A stretch of DNA of 64,000 nt from Peptococcaceae bacterium BICA1-7 (GCA_000802095.1 JUEB01000033.1:465015-529014); one strand, 5' to 3'. Counted from the first letter of the stretch, positions 52,428 through 61,729 are shown. The notes: generated by a model from the sequence alone, not told the origin. A program made the numbers and translations.

Positions 52428-53396
52428 TCAGTAGCCGGGAAATAAAGTCTTTAAAATCTGCTGCCCAAAAGTGACAGTGTCGGTACCGGGCTTTTGGGGT
52501 CCCCTTTCTATGATCCGTGGGCTGGCGCTGTAATAACTGATTCCCTTTTTCTTGGAGGTAATCATGCCGTCAGGTGTTTCAACGGTCACCCAGGACTTTA
52601 CCGTGCAGCCGTCCTGGCCGGGGGCAATGACCCTCTCGTCCCCTGGATTAAGAGAGGGGTTATGCTGGTAAAGTGTCCAGAAAGGTGCGGTTGTTATCAA
52701 TATATGGTGCCACCTTACCACGGGTGGCTTTTTTGTGCCGTAAAGGGCCATGTACAGTGTATCACCGGACTTCTGGGACCAGATCAACACAGGCCCCCCG
52801 GAATTGTTAATAAAGCGGAAATCCCTTACCCCGTAATACACAGTGGCATCCTGCCCCGGCGGGACATAGGGCACTGTCATGGAGTGGGCGCTGCGCATAA
52901 TAATCTTCAAATCGCTGAAAGTCACCACATTGTACAGCAGGGTGGCTATTTTACAGACCCCGCCCCCCACTGTGGTGACCAGCCTGTTGCCGGAATAGGT
53001 TGGTCCCGCACGGTAGCCCTTGCTTTCTGTATAGGGGCCGATGGTGTCATTCTGAGAAAATATTTCATTTGGCTGCACTACTGTACCGGCCAGCTGATCC
53101 GCTGCCAGGCCTATATTGTAGCCCTCGGCCATAATGGGGTCGTGCAGCGTGGCCCTGTAGGCGGCCATTAGGAGCGGTGTGCCGCTTTTGGACCGGGCCT
53201 TCTGGAATTTTATGTCATTCTCCCAGGGAAGGGGTCCTTCATAGGGCTTATCCATATCTTTAAACTTTTCCAGGGACTGGGTTGCGCCTGTTTCAGGAGC
53301 CGGAGGCGGGTCGGGACTGGCCATGCCCTGCTGTGCGCAGATAAAGCAGAATATAATACCGACCACCGTGAGAATAATTACATCCTTACTTTTCAT
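52428..53396 (-). CDS. VanW family secreted protein
   Basis: A 322-residue protein with a signal peptide (cut near GMA, residue 26). The VanW domain (about 115-270) contains LAGTVVQPNEIFSQNDTIGPYTESKGYRAGP and VGGGVCKIATLLYNVV, followed by YVPPGQDATVYYGVRDFRFINNSGGPVLI. Function unknown; common in Clostridia at the cell surface and often paired with G5 or peptidoglycan-binding domains, none of which is seen here. Confidence 0.88.
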   Translation of the reverse strand: MKSKDVIILTVVGIIFCFICAQQGMASPDPPPAPETGATQSLEKFKDMDKPYEGPLPWENDIKFQKARSKSGTPLLMAAYRATLHDPIMAEGYNIGLAADQLAGTVVQPNEIFSQNDTIGPYTESKGYRAGPTYSGNRLVTTVGGGVCKIATLLYNVVTFSDLKIIMRSAHSMTVPYVPPGQDATVYYGVRDFRFINNSGGPVLIWSQKSGDTLYMALYGTKKPPVVRWHHILITTAPFWTLYQHNPSLNPGDERVIAPGQDGCTVKSWVTVETPDGMITSKKKGISYYSASPRIIERGPQKPGTDTVTFGQQILKTLFPGY

Positions 53397-53474
53397 TCAC
53401 AATCTCCCGGTATTTTTTCAAGCTACTGTTATTATGCGCAAAAAATTTCTTTAGAAACTGTGGCGGCATTTATT

Positions 53475-54935
53475 TTACCGAATTACTCTTACAGTCCTCA
53501 GCAGTGGATCCTGACACCCCTGGAAATGAGCGCCCATGTTTTTCATGAGCAGCAAGTAATCCACTATACCGCCGGTGATCACCTCACCAGGACAGATTAT
53601 GGGAATGCCCGGAGGATAGCAGGCTATGGTTTCAGAGCATATACGGCCCCTTGCTTCGAGCAGGGTAACTGCTGACCACGGTGTCCAGAACGCTTCCCGG
53701 GGGGTTATCGCCTGCTTCGGAACTTCAGGCATAAAGTATTTTTCCTCCCAATTATTAAATGGGCCTGGATCTTCCCGGCCCTCCCGGTGTTTTTTCATGT
53801 CCCGGAGACTTTCCAGGAAGCGGACCGCGTGCACTTTGAAATTGCCGTGGGTCACTATAAGTAAAAGGTTAAACATATCTGACATTTCTACCTGGATGCT
53901 GTGTTTTTCCCTCAGCCACTGCTCGGACCAGAAACCCGAAATTTTAAGGTCCCTTAGGGATATGGTTATCTTTGTAGGGTCAAGCCCGAAAATTCCCTCC
54001 CTTTCCGCTTCCAGAAGGGAAAACCCCTCCAGCGCCATTATTTCCTTTCTCAGGTAAAAAGCCAGTTCCAGCGACCCCTGCAGAATTTCCCTTCCGTTGG
54101 AGGACATCTGGGATCTGGTGGCGTCAAGGGACGAAAGAAGCAGGTAGGAGGTGCTGGTGCTCTGAAGGAGCCTTAAGGCAGACTCCACCCTGTCCGGGTC
54201 CACCTTTGAGCCCTTCAGGTGGAGCATGGAGGCCTGGGTAAGGGCTGAAAGCATTTTATGAGTTCCCTGAACAGCGGCGTCGGCGCCCTCATCCAGGGAG
54301 GGCCGGGGCAGTTCTTCATGAAAGCGCAGGTGCGGGCCGTGGGCCTCATCCACAAGCAGGGGAATATTTAACTGGCGCGTTATACAAGAGATTGCTGAAA
54401 TATCCGAAACAATACCGTGATATGTGGGGTTGACCAGCACCACGGCCTTTATGTCCGGGTGGCGGCTGGTGTAATATTCGATAGTGTCCGGGGAGGTGCT
54501 CAGAGGGATGGCGAAATGACTGTCGTATTCAGGCCTGTAGAAAATAGGCACGGCCCCTGTCAGAATAATTCCGCTCAGTATTGAGCGGTGCATGTTCCGG
54601 GGCACCAGTAGTTTGTCTCCCGGCCCGCAAACCGCCATGATCAGGGCCTGCAGGCCGCAGGAGCTCCCATTTACCAGGAAATAGGTGCGATCGGCCCCAA
54701 AGGTTTGGGCCGCCAATTCCTGGGCTTCTTTTATAACACTCTGAGCCTGGTGGAGATCATCCATGCCGGGAACATTGGTAACATCGGCGGCAAAGGCCCT
54801 GTTGCCTATAAGCCTTCCAATGAGTCCCTCCATAACCGGCGCTCCTTTGTGGCCGGGCATATGGAACCTGACGGTCCAGTCATTAACATATTTGGTGACA
54901 GCATCAATTATCGGTGTATTCTGGTTGTGACCCAC
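53475..54935 (-). CDS. Orn/Lys/Arg decarboxylase-family PLP protein
   Basis: A 486-residue fold-type I enzyme: VRFHMPGHKGAP at the start, LLVDEAHGPHLRFHEELP, the PLP lysine in GTHKMLSALTQASMLH, and the C-terminal decarboxylase domain. The length lacks the wing domain of the larger decarboxylases, matching the short Firmicutes type (arginine or related amino acid decarboxylase). GGGGGAGGAAGG fits GTG 54935, although the frame is open from 54998. The product would be a polyamine precursor. Confidence 0.88.
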   Translation of the reverse strand: MGHNQNTPIIDAVTKYVNDWTVRFHMPGHKGAPVMEGLIGRLIGNRAFAADVTNVPGMDDLHQAQSVIKEAQELAAQTFGADRTYFLVNGSSCGLQALIMAVCGPGDKLLVPRNMHRSILSGIILTGAVPIFYRPEYDSHFAIPLSTSPDTIEYYTSRHPDIKAVVLVNPTYHGIVSDISAISCITRQLNIPLLVDEAHGPHLRFHEELPRPSLDEGADAAVQGTHKMLSALTQASMLHLKGSKVDPDRVESALRLLQSTSTSYLLLSSLDATRSQMSSNGREILQGSLELAFYLRKEIMALEGFSLLEAEREGIFGLDPTKITISLRDLKISGFWSEQWLREKHSIQVEMSDMFNLLLIVTHGNFKVHAVRFLESLRDMKKHREGREDPGPFNNWEEKYFMPEVPKQAITPREAFWTPWSAVTLLEARGRICSETIACYPPGIPIICPGEVITGGIVDYLLLMKNMGAHFQGCQDPLLRTVRVIR

Positions 54936-55024
54936 CGGTCCTTCCTCCCCCTGTTTGGCATATAAGCTCATATATGCCGGAACCGGCAAGGGTGTCACAC
55001 AGCAAAGTCAGGTAAATAATTCTT

Positions 55025-55447
55025 TTAGTACTCCATGCTTATAATGACCAGTCCCAGTGTTATAAAAAAGGCCCCAAGCAACTGGAAATTTTTAATCATT
55101 TCCCCCAGGAAGAAGTAGCTTAAAAGCATGGTTACCAGGGGGGAGCAGGCCATAATAAGGGTCACGTCGTTTATATTGCCCCTTTTAAGGGCGGCAAAAT
55201 AGGCCAGGTCGCCCAGAAGTGTTGCCAGAATGGCCTCTATGCCTATCAAAACCCAGAACAGGGGAGGTATTTGAAAAACCTGTCCAAAGCCCCTGGACCC
55301 GATAAGCCAGAACATCACCAGTGTGGCCGCCATAAGTGTTCTGACTGAAAGGGCGGTGGCGGGATTGACTTTATACAGCCCCAGCTTTCCGAACAGTGGG
55401 GCCAGTCCCCAGCACAGCATCCCCAAAACAGCGTAAAGAAAAACCAT
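55025..55447 (-). CDS. Half-size EamA-type membrane protein
   Basis: A 140-residue protein with about five helices and one EamA unit (LYAVLGMLCWGLAPLFGKLGLYKVNPATALSVRTLMAA ... CSPLVTMLLSYFFLGEMI). Such single-unit proteins probably dimerise to form a ten-helix transporter. CCGGAGGAA precedes ATG 55447; the longer frame to 55531 is not used. Confidence 0.85.
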   Translation of the reverse strand: MVFLYAVLGMLCWGLAPLFGKLGLYKVNPATALSVRTLMAATLVMFWLIGSRGFGQVFQIPPLFWVLIGIEAILATLLGDLAYFAALKRGNINDVTLIMACSPLVTMLLSYFFLGEMIKNFQLLGAFFITLGLVIISMEY

Positions 55448-55551
55448 GGCTTCCTCCGGGCAAAAAACTTTACAATTATTTGGTATGCAAAAAATGGATA
55501 ATGAGAACCTTTTTTTACCAGATGCCTTCATCAGGCCTCAATTGTCAATAT

Positions 55552-55577
55552 AAAAAAACCGCCTTTCCGGTTTTTTT
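55552..55577. terminator. Small bidirectional hairpin
   Basis: AAAAAAACCG-CCTTTC-CGGTTTTTTT: short GC stem with A and T arms. It lies in the 5' region of the EamA-type gene (minus strand), so it may end a transcript from either side or act in the leader. Confidence 0.55.
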
Positions 55578-55642
55578 ATCAGACGGAAAAACGGTACACG
55601 GAGGATAATTATATTAGCTATCCTTTCACTGGAATTCTTACA

Positions 55643-55754
55643 GGTCGGAATCCGGAATGCAGTAGCCAGGATTTTAGAATTCCTTTGCAAAACTGCATAT
55701 TAGAAATGCTTGGTTATTCTGTCTTCTGTATTCTGACTCCTGAATTCTGACCGG
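55643..55754 (+). repeat. CTGACTC-type dispersed repeat, copy 4
   Basis: GGTCGGAATCCGGAATGCAG at the left (55643) and ATTCTGTCTTCTGTATTCTG then ACTCCTGAATTCTGACCGG at the right (55716-55754), the ends GGTCGGAAT/ATTCTGACC being inverted. Located between the EamA-type gene and the chemoreceptor. Confidence 0.65.
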
Positions 55755-55775
55755 AGGTATTACCTTTAAACTTCT

Positions 55776-57170
55776 TTATAGCCCCATATCGGCCCCGATT
55801 ACCCCCACTATCTGTCCTGAAGAATTACATACCGGAGCGGAAAGAGTTACGCAGGGCCTTTGGGTGATGGCCGAAACATATATTTCCGAAACATACTCTT
55901 TCCCGGCGGCCGCCTGCTTCCACCAGTCCCTGGCCCTGGCATTGGCCAGCCCGGCAGGAGGTTGGGAGAAGACGAAGGTGCCGTCCATATTGTTGGTCCA
56001 CACTGCTTCCAGCTCCGGATAACTTTTAAGAAACCGGGCCAGTACATTTTGGTGGCCCTCTGCATGCATATCTGAAACAGCCGGGTTGGAAGACAGCTCT
56101 TTCAGCAGCTTCATCAGCCTGCCGGTTTTTTCCCTAAACTGGCCGCTGTCTTTTATAACGTTCTCCTCCAGCTTTATCTTTTTGCCGGCGTCATCTATTA
56201 TGGAGGCCGCTCTCTGCATTATTTCCCCCAGTTCTTTTATTTTGTCCAGGTTATCCTGCTGGGATTGGGCGGCTACATCCACGTGCCGGAGATATTCTCC
56301 CATCTCCCCGCTGGATCTCTGCACGGTGGAGGATATTGCTTCCACTGCTGTGGCGATGCTGTCCAGGCTTGACCGGGCGTTAAGTGTGTGCCTGACCCCT
56401 TCCGTAACGCTTTTTCCAGCCCCGGAAACCTTTTCTTCAACCAGCCGGACATCCCTGCGGATGGAGCTGATAATTTCAGTAACCTCATTGGTGGCGGAGA
56501 AGGTGCTTTCAGAAAGCTTCTTTACCTCCTGGGCCACCACCGCGAAGCCCTTGCCGTGCTCACCTGATCGGGCTGCCTCTATGGCGGCGTTAAGCGACAG
56601 GAGTCTGGTCCGGTCGGAAATTTTTATTATGCTATCCAGTATGATGTCAACACGGGCTACTGATTCCACCAGCCCGGACACATGGTGGGCCACATCCAGG
56701 GACTGGCTTTTGATCTGATCTATGGCGCTGCGGGCGTTTTCCATGTCGGCGCGGCAGTTGGTAAGAGCTATTTCATTTTCCCTTGTTTCCCGGCCCAGGC
56801 TTTCGGAAAGTAGGGCCAGGGACGAGGCCACCTCCTCCACTTCTGAAAAATTGGCGGCTGCCTGGCGGGCTGCCCCGGTGGTCAGGCTCATCTGCTCCAC
56901 TGCAGCAAATACCTGGCCCGAGGCCAACTGGACCTTAAGGGTAATCTCTTTTAAAAGGGCGCCCAGTGATTCCGCTTCATCCCTCAGCCTGTCGGCCTTG
57001 TTCCGGCTGTGCCTGGTTAAGATAACTGAGAAAAGAACGCCCACTGCGGCAGTGTTAACTGCCAGCAGTAAAAAGGTGATCAGTCTCCGGTCAAATATCA
57101 GTGCCAGGGCTGTGGTAAAAGCCAGGGCCGGTAGGGCTCCAATAATCCAGGCAGTATACTTTTTTGTCAT
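55776..57170 (-). CDS. Methyl-accepting chemotaxis protein with C-terminal Cache-like domain
   Basis: A 464-residue protein. Two N-terminal membrane helices (about 8-52) without a periplasmic domain, then a signalling domain (about 70-345) with the conserved hairpin tip [38 protein letters not shown]. The last about 95 residues ([59 protein letters not shown]...IVGVIGADM) look like a Cache/PAS-type ligand domain. By topology it is cytoplasmic and sits after the signalling part, the reverse of the usual order. It is preceded by a terminator 16 bp before the ATG region (leader control). Confidence 0.88.
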   Translation of the reverse strand: MTKKYTAWIIGALPALAFTTALALIFDRRLITFLLLAVNTAAVGVLFSVILTRHSRNKADRLRDEAESLGALLKEITLKVQLASGQVFAAVEQMSLTTGAARQAAANFSEVEEVASSLALLSESLGRETRENEIALTNCRADMENARSAIDQIKSQSLDVAHHVSGLVESVARVDIILDSIIKISDRTRLLSLNAAIEAARSGEHGKGFAVVAQEVKKLSESTFSATNEVTEIISSIRRDVRLVEEKVSGAGKSVTEGVRHTLNARSSLDSIATAVEAISSTVQRSSGEMGEYLRHVDVAAQSQQDNLDKIKELGEIMQRAASIIDDAGKKIKLEENVIKDSGQFREKTGRLMKLLKELSSNPAVSDMHAEGHQNVLARFLKSYPELEAVWTNNMDGTFVFSQPPAGLANARARDWWKQAAAGKEYVSEIYVSAITQRPCVTLSAPVCNSSGQIVGVIGADMGL

Positions 57171-57185
57171 GATTATCTCCCTCTC

Positions 57186-57217
57186 AAAAAAAGTCCCTGC
57201 CGCAAAACGGCAGGGAC
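57186..57217 (-). terminator. Leader terminator upstream of chemoreceptor gene
   Basis: On the minus strand: GTCCCTGCCG-TTTTG-CGGCAGGGAC followed by TTTTTTT, ending 15 bp before the ATG, right before the GAGAGGGAG ribosome site. A promoter (TTGCAA, 18 bp, TATAAT) lies 60-100 bp upstream on the same strand and no gene intervenes, so this is an attenuator-like position. Confidence 0.8.
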
Positions 57218-57412
57218 TTCAATGTCTCTTTTTTGTATCTACGTTGATACGTATTGTGTAGAATTATACAGTATATATAGTATGACTTGCAATATTATGA
57301 CAAAATTTTATTCCAGCTGGTATAAATGTAGTTGAATAACGCCATAAGTGTAGTTCTTTGCGCATCCCTGGTTATATTAAATATACAAAAGCTATGGAGG
57401 GGGAAATGTAAA

Positions 57413-57631
57413 TTGGCTGAGGTAGTAATTGGGGTGGGGGGATTGGACTCATCCGATTCCCGGTTGGCGGCAGCAAATGCTCTTTATAAGTATTCCGGGG
57501 TGCTGGACATAAACGTAAGCCCCGGCGGCGAGGAAATGAGAGTAAGGTATGATCCTTCCAATATACTGGCCCGGGACCTGGAAGAGACCCTACAGAATGA
57601 AGGCTATAGTGTAAAATGGCTCAGGGAGTAG
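57413..57631 (+). CDS. Cysteine-free HMA-like small protein
   Basis: A 72-residue protein with the HMA (metal-binding) fold pattern: VVIGVGGLDSSDSRLAAANALYKYSGVLDINVSPGGEEMRVRYDPSNILARDLEETLQNEGYSVKW, a beta-alpha-beta-beta-alpha-beta pattern with the YDP and GY landmarks, but with SDS in place of the CxxC metal site. It therefore should not bind copper like CopZ and may have another ligand. GGAGGGGG fixes the TTG start at 57413. Confidence 0.65.
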   Translation: MAEVVIGVGGLDSSDSRLAAANALYKYSGVLDINVSPGGEEMRVRYDPSNILARDLEETLQNEGYSVKWLRE

Positions 57632-57643
57632 CCAGGGCAGGCC

Positions 57644-58576
57644 TCAGACCGGGGCCTGTTTTTTAGATCCGGCCTCAGGGGAGGCGGCCCGGGACCCGGC
57701 TGCCTGCCTCCAGCTGGCCAGGTAGACCGATACGATAATCAGTGCCCCTCCGGCCATCTGGGCCGGGCTGATGGTTTCTTTAAGTATGAAATAGCTGCTG
57801 ATCACGGTAACCACCGGGATGAGGTTGATGAATAGGGAAACCACCCCGATGCCCAGGCTCTTTAAGGCATAGACGTAAAGGTAGTAGCCCAGGGCCGAGC
57901 AGAACACCCCCAGAAAGGCCACATTCAGCATAACGACTGTTGACACAGGCTGCCAGTTACCCATCTCCAGCAGGGAAAAGGGGACCAGACATAAGGTTCC
58001 GAAGATGGTCTGGTAGGTTACTATATATAGCTGGGAATACTTTTTCCCCAGGGGGCGTGTAAAAATACCGTAGGCCACCCAGGAAAGGGCTGCACCCATC
58101 ATCATCAGGTTGCCCATAAGATTGCTCCGGCCGTGAGGTCCGGTGAGATTGGCTCCCACCACCAGGTACACCCCAATTATGGACAGAAGAACGCAAAAAA
58201 TCTTATACGGCGACAGGGGGCTTTTAAAAAACAGGTAGTCAGCCAGTAAGGAAAGGATGGGTATGGCCGCAATGATCATGGAGGCCACCGAGGCCGTGGT
58301 CATTTTTACCCCGTTGTTCTCAAAGAAAAAATATACCGTTATGCCTATTATCCCGGCCACCGAGAGAGCAGGTATATCCTCTTTTTTCAGCTTTGATCCC
58401 GGCTCAAGAATTCTTATCATCAACGATAAAAGCACTGAGGCCATGATGAACCTTAGCAGTGCCAGGGTCATGGGTGGAATTACCGCCACCGATATTTTTA
58501 TGCTTAAAAAAGAAAGTCCCCAAATCACTGCGGTGAGAGTAATGGCCAGCACTGGCAGCAGCCTGCTTTTTTTCAA
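57644..58576 (-). CDS. EamA/RhaT-type drug/metabolite transporter
   Basis: A 310-residue protein with ten membrane helices in two EamA halves (ISVAVIPPMTLALLRFIMASVLL in the first; FINLIPVVTVISSYFILKETI in the second). Substrate unknown. GGAGGGG followed by TGTAAG fits TTG 58576 better than the ATG at 58591, five codons upstream. Stop lies 13 bp from the HMA-like gene, convergent. Confidence 0.85.
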   Translation of the reverse strand: MKKSRLLPVLAITLTAVIWGLSFLSIKISVAVIPPMTLALLRFIMASVLLSLMIRILEPGSKLKKEDIPALSVAGIIGITVYFFFENNGVKMTTASVASMIIAAIPILSLLADYLFFKSPLSPYKIFCVLLSIIGVYLVVGANLTGPHGRSNLMGNLMMMGAALSWVAYGIFTRPLGKKYSQLYIVTYQTIFGTLCLVPFSLLEMGNWQPVSTVVMLNVAFLGVFCSALGYYLYVYALKSLGIGVVSLFINLIPVVTVISSYFILKETISPAQMAGGALIIVSVYLASWRQAAGSRAASPEAGSKKQAPV

Positions 58577-58696
58577 CTTACACCCCTCCATCCCATAAAG
58601 TCTATTTTATCAGAGCAGTTGCTGAAATCAACGCCCAATTTTAAATAAAGCGGTCCGCTTTAAAGGGCCAATTTGAATCAATGGGTGCAGAGGATC

Positions 58697-59701
58697 TTAT
58701 GAAACCACCTTGAAATTAAAGCCCGGACTTTTATTTAAGATGTATTGAAAGCTGACTTTATTTATAGGGCTGGCATCCTGTTTCAGCTGCATGATTCTTT
58801 TGGGAAGATTCAGAGAACACTGCCAGTTTGCAAGGTATACGTTGTCGAAAATTTGAATATTGGTTAATAGGCATAATTCGTTATAGCCTGCTTCGATGTT
58901 GTCCGGGATGTCAAGTTCCATTTCAGGGAAAGTGCCGCAGCTTTGGCGTGCGGTTTCTTTATTAAAATCAAATACGGTATCTATAATTTGATAGCATTTA
59001 CCGTCATAATCCTTGGCGCCTGCCATTCTATAATTATCCTTTTTGGGATTGAGCAGCGCTGCCTCGATTCTTATATTCTGAGGTATAAGTATTCCATCTT
59101 TAAGCATTTGCGGCACAAGGTTCATTGTTATTGCAACCTGAGGTTCCTTTTGCAGTGCATTAAGCATGGTTTCGGTAATAAGCATGTGTATAGGCTTGCT
59201 TTTATTGTATTTATACTCTGCTGCGTCGCATAACACTATTTCATTTATGTAATTTTTTATATTTAAGGTATTGATAACATTATTAAGGAGTCGTATGCTC
59301 TCGGGATTGATTTCGAGGAAGGTGAAGTTGATTTCCCTGGGAGAAAAAAGTGAGGTAAAGGGAACTGCGAGAGTGGCAAAAGGACCTGTACCAGCGTATA
59401 GGACATGTATAGGCTCACCTTCAAACCTTTCCTGTGCTGCTTTGATACCTTTATATATGCCTTTGATAAACTGTTTGGTTCTCATCATCTCCTTGACGCA
59501 CATTGCCGCCCAGAAGGCTCCGATTGCCTTTCCGGTCGGGAGGTATATATCTTCTCTGGCTGCATTTGATCCGGCATCTATTTTAGACGTTTCATAAAAA
59601 AGCTGGTTCAGGTCATCGATGGCATTTGATAATTCGAAGTAATTGTCATCTTCTTTAAAGAGAATTGTGCATATATCATTAAGCTTTTTTAGTTTCTCCA
59701 T
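58697..59701 (-). CDS. Rossmann-fold methyltransferase-like protein
   Basis: A 334-residue protein. A helical N part (about 1-100) precedes a SAM-type Rossmann motif HVLYAGTGPFATLAVPF, an acidic loop FLEINPES and NYINEIVLCDAAEY, then ITETMLNALQKEPQVAITMNLVPQMLKDGILIPQNIRIEA, as in class I methyltransferases. Substrate unknown. GGAG supports ATG 59701. It is divergent from, and probably linked to, the tail-collar/discoidin gene group. Confidence 0.65.
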   Translation of the reverse strand: MEKLKKLNDICTILFKEDDNYFELSNAIDDLNQLFYETSKIDAGSNAAREDIYLPTGKAIGAFWAAMCVKEMMRTKQFIKGIYKGIKAAQERFEGEPIHVLYAGTGPFATLAVPFTSLFSPREINFTFLEINPESIRLLNNVINTLNIKNYINEIVLCDAAEYKYNKSKPIHMLITETMLNALQKEPQVAITMNLVPQMLKDGILIPQNIRIEAALLNPKKDNYRMAGAKDYDGKCYQIIDTVFDFNKETARQSCGTFPEMELDIPDNIEAGYNELCLLTNIQIFDNVYLANWQCSLNLPKRIMQLKQDASPINKVSFQYILNKSPGFNFKVVS

Positions 59702-59951
59702 AATAAAATACTCCTTCAATGCTCTTCAAATATTTATATAATAGAATACCATAAATGACATAATTAAACATTAAAGAATATTAATTCTAATTATGCTACA
59801 AAATGAAATGGTAAGTATTGAAAAAAATAGCGTAAAATGATAATGTATTAGTAAATATAACCAGGTATTCAAAAAATAGCTTAATAATTAGCAGTGCCAA
59901 GGAATGAAAGGAACATGTTCATAGAGTATATGAGGGGAAGGAGGTGTTTTT
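59702..59951. other. AT-rich divergent promoter region
   Basis: About 250 bp, strongly AT-rich, between the methyltransferase-like gene and the collar proteins. It must hold promoters for both; no exact consensus or operator dyad was found. Confidence 0.45.
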
Positions 59952-60194
59952 ATGGATCCATTACTTGGTGATATCGAGCTTTTTCCCTATGGCTTTGCGC
60001 CGGCATACTGGATGGAATGCGCAGGACAGACTTTGAACATCAACCAAAACCAAGCGCTTTACACACTCATTGGCACCACCTTCGGGGGAAACGGCACGAC
60101 AACTTTCATGCTGCCGAACATCCCGGAAGATAAATGTCCTTATGGAATGCGTTATTATATCGCCATTCAGGGTATCTATCCTTCCAGAAGTTAA
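59952..60194 (+). CDS. Mini tail-collar (microcystin-dependent-type) protein 1
   Basis: An 80-residue protein that is essentially one phage tail-collar domain: IELFPYGFAPAYWMECAGQTLNINQNQALYTLIGTTFGGNGTTTFMLPNIP, ending with GMRYYIAIQGIYPSRS. Usual family members are 170-220 residues, so this is a minimal version. It lacks a signal peptide. AGGAGG ribosome site. Its neighbour is a second copy (about 45% similar by eye). No other phage genes adjoin it. Confidence 0.82.
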   Translation: MDPLLGDIELFPYGFAPAYWMECAGQTLNINQNQALYTLIGTTFGGNGTTTFMLPNIPEDKCPYGMRYYIAIQGIYPSRS

Positions 60195-60226
60195 CTATTT
60201 AATAGGATTATTAGGAGGTTAATGAC

Positions 60227-60469
60227 ATGGATTATTTTATAGGTCAAATTGTATTATTCCCATATTCATTTACACCCATGGGATGGAAAAAGTGTGACGG
60301 GACACTTCTCAGCATCCAGCAAAACACAGCTCTTTTTTCTCTGATTAGCAATAAATTCGGAGGCGACGGACAGACCAATTTTGCAGTTCCAAACCTCATA
60401 GGCGCAGAGCCGATACCCGGTATGAACTATTATATGTGCCTGTCAGGCATTTACCCCACGAGGGATTAA
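60227..60469 (+). CDS. Mini tail-collar protein 2
   Basis: An 80-residue second copy: IVLFPYSFTPMGWKKCDGTLLSIQQNTALFSLISNKFGGDGQTNFAVPNL and the end GMNYYMCLSGIYPTRD. Same length and layout as its upstream neighbour, so a tandem duplication. TTAGGAGG precedes the ATG. No signal peptide. Confidence 0.82.
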   Translation: MDYFIGQIVLFPYSFTPMGWKKCDGTLLSIQQNTALFSLISNKFGGDGQTNFAVPNLIGAEPIPGMNYYMCLSGIYPTRD

Positions 60470-60537
60470 TTTAACTTGCGGTCCTGCACTTTGTATAAAC
60501 AGAATATGAAGGTGCGGGAAAGCAAGCGGAAAGGAAA

Positions 60538-61572
60538 ATGATAATGGGAAATATCGCTTTAAATAAAACTGCGACTGCAAGCAGCTATGTGCTTCCCTTT
60601 AGCCCTAACAAAGCAGTTGACGGCTTTACCTCCCCGCTTAACAGATGGGTGTGCAACAGCGTCAGCACTGCTTACCCGGGCTGGCTGATGGTGGATATGG
60701 GTTCGCAGAAATTCGTAAACCGCTGGGTGGTAAAACATATGTGCGTCGGCGGCTTTACGCCTTCCACCAGCTACAGCAACAGAGACTACAAGTTCCAGGG
60801 CAGCAATGACTATGTAAGCTGGACGGATATAGATACCGTAACCGGCAACACGCTAAGCACTACCGACAGGACTACGGCAATTGTAAATTTCAGGTTTTAC
60901 AGGGTGTCTGTGACAAGCGGCCTGAACGCCAACAAGGGCCTTGCTTCCATAGAGGAACTTGAGATATATGAAGCGCCGGTGCCCGTCCTCACCAACCTGA
61001 CCTTGAGCAGCGGCACACTGAATCCTGCCTTTAACAGCGCCGTATACAACTATACTGCAAGTGTCGGATATGACGTGACCAGCATAACGGTAACGGCTAC
61101 TTCGGGCGGGGCGCCCTCCACCATGACCGTAAACGGCGTGACAACAACTTCCGGTCAGCCCTCTGCTCCAATAAGCCTGAATGTAGGAGCAAACACGGTG
61201 ACAGTGCAGCTGACCTCTCCAGGCGTGCCTGTGCAGACCTATACCGTGGCGGTTACCCGTGCAAGCAGCCCGTATCTGACGGAGGTGGAAGTCATTTACA
61301 CTGGCAGATCGGGATCAGGGGAAATTACTATTACTATGGATCATACCGTTACAAGTTATACGACAAATGTTCCATCAGCCTCTACAGCAGTTACAATTAC
61401 TCCGTTCGCCGAAGATACTGCAGCACAGATAGTGGTTAACGGTCAACAATTGAGCAGCGGAGAGACTTCTTCGGCTATAAGCCTTTCGACTTCCAGCACA
61501 CAGATACCTATTCAGGTAAAACCGTCTGATGGACAGACTCCAAGGGATTATACAGTGACTGTCACAAAATAG
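60538..61572 (+). CDS. Discoidin (F5/8 C) plus cadherin-like beta-sandwich protein
   Basis: A 344-residue protein. Residues 3-150 form a discoidin (F5/8 type C) domain (NIALNKTATASSYVLPFSPNKAVDGFTSPLNRWVCNS...YPGWLMVDMGSQKFVNRW), a sugar-binding fold; 155-240 a cadherin-like beta-sandwich (LTNLTLSSGTLNPAFNSAVYNYTASVGYDVTSITVTATS); 245-344 a second, more distant unit ending RDYTVTVTK. It has no signal peptide, like the collar genes before it. Possibly assembled with them. A 14-bp hairpin follows. Confidence 0.8.
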   Translation: MIMGNIALNKTATASSYVLPFSPNKAVDGFTSPLNRWVCNSVSTAYPGWLMVDMGSQKFVNRWVVKHMCVGGFTPSTSYSNRDYKFQGSNDYVSWTDIDTVTGNTLSTTDRTTAIVNFRFYRVSVTSGLNANKGLASIEELEIYEAPVPVLTNLTLSSGTLNPAFNSAVYNYTASVGYDVTSITVTATSGGAPSTMTVNGVTTTSGQPSAPISLNVGANTVTVQLTSPGVPVQTYTVAVTRASSPYLTEVEVIYTGRSGSGEITITMDHTVTSYTTNVPSASTAVTITPFAEDTAAQIVVNGQQLSSGETSSAISLSTSSTQIPIQVKPSDGQTPRDYTVTVTK

Positions 61573-61591
61573 TAAACAAAAGTTATTACTG

Positions 61592-61626
61592 AAAGACATC
61601 CCTGAGGTTATATCAGGGATGTCTTT
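61592..61626 (+). terminator. Hairpin after discoidin gene
   Basis: AAAGACATCCCTGA / TCAGGGATGTCTTT, a perfect 14-bp stem with a 7-nt loop, 20 bp past the stop. The T tract is short (TTT). Confidence 0.75.
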
Positions 61627-61729
61627 CCAACATGATTGCAATTTCATTGAATTTTACACACACTGATTCCATACCGCAGTAATTTGTGGTAGGTCAATAT
61701 TATGAATGTAAGGGAATCGGGAGGTAAAT

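Noticed and set aside
56086..56718. Long serine-rich frame opposite the chemoreceptor
   Set aside because: It mirrors the conserved signalling domain of the MCP; typical antisense shadow.
59952..60469. Prophage remnant
   Set aside because: Only collar-type domains are present; no capsid, terminase, portal, integrase or attachment site is seen in the window.
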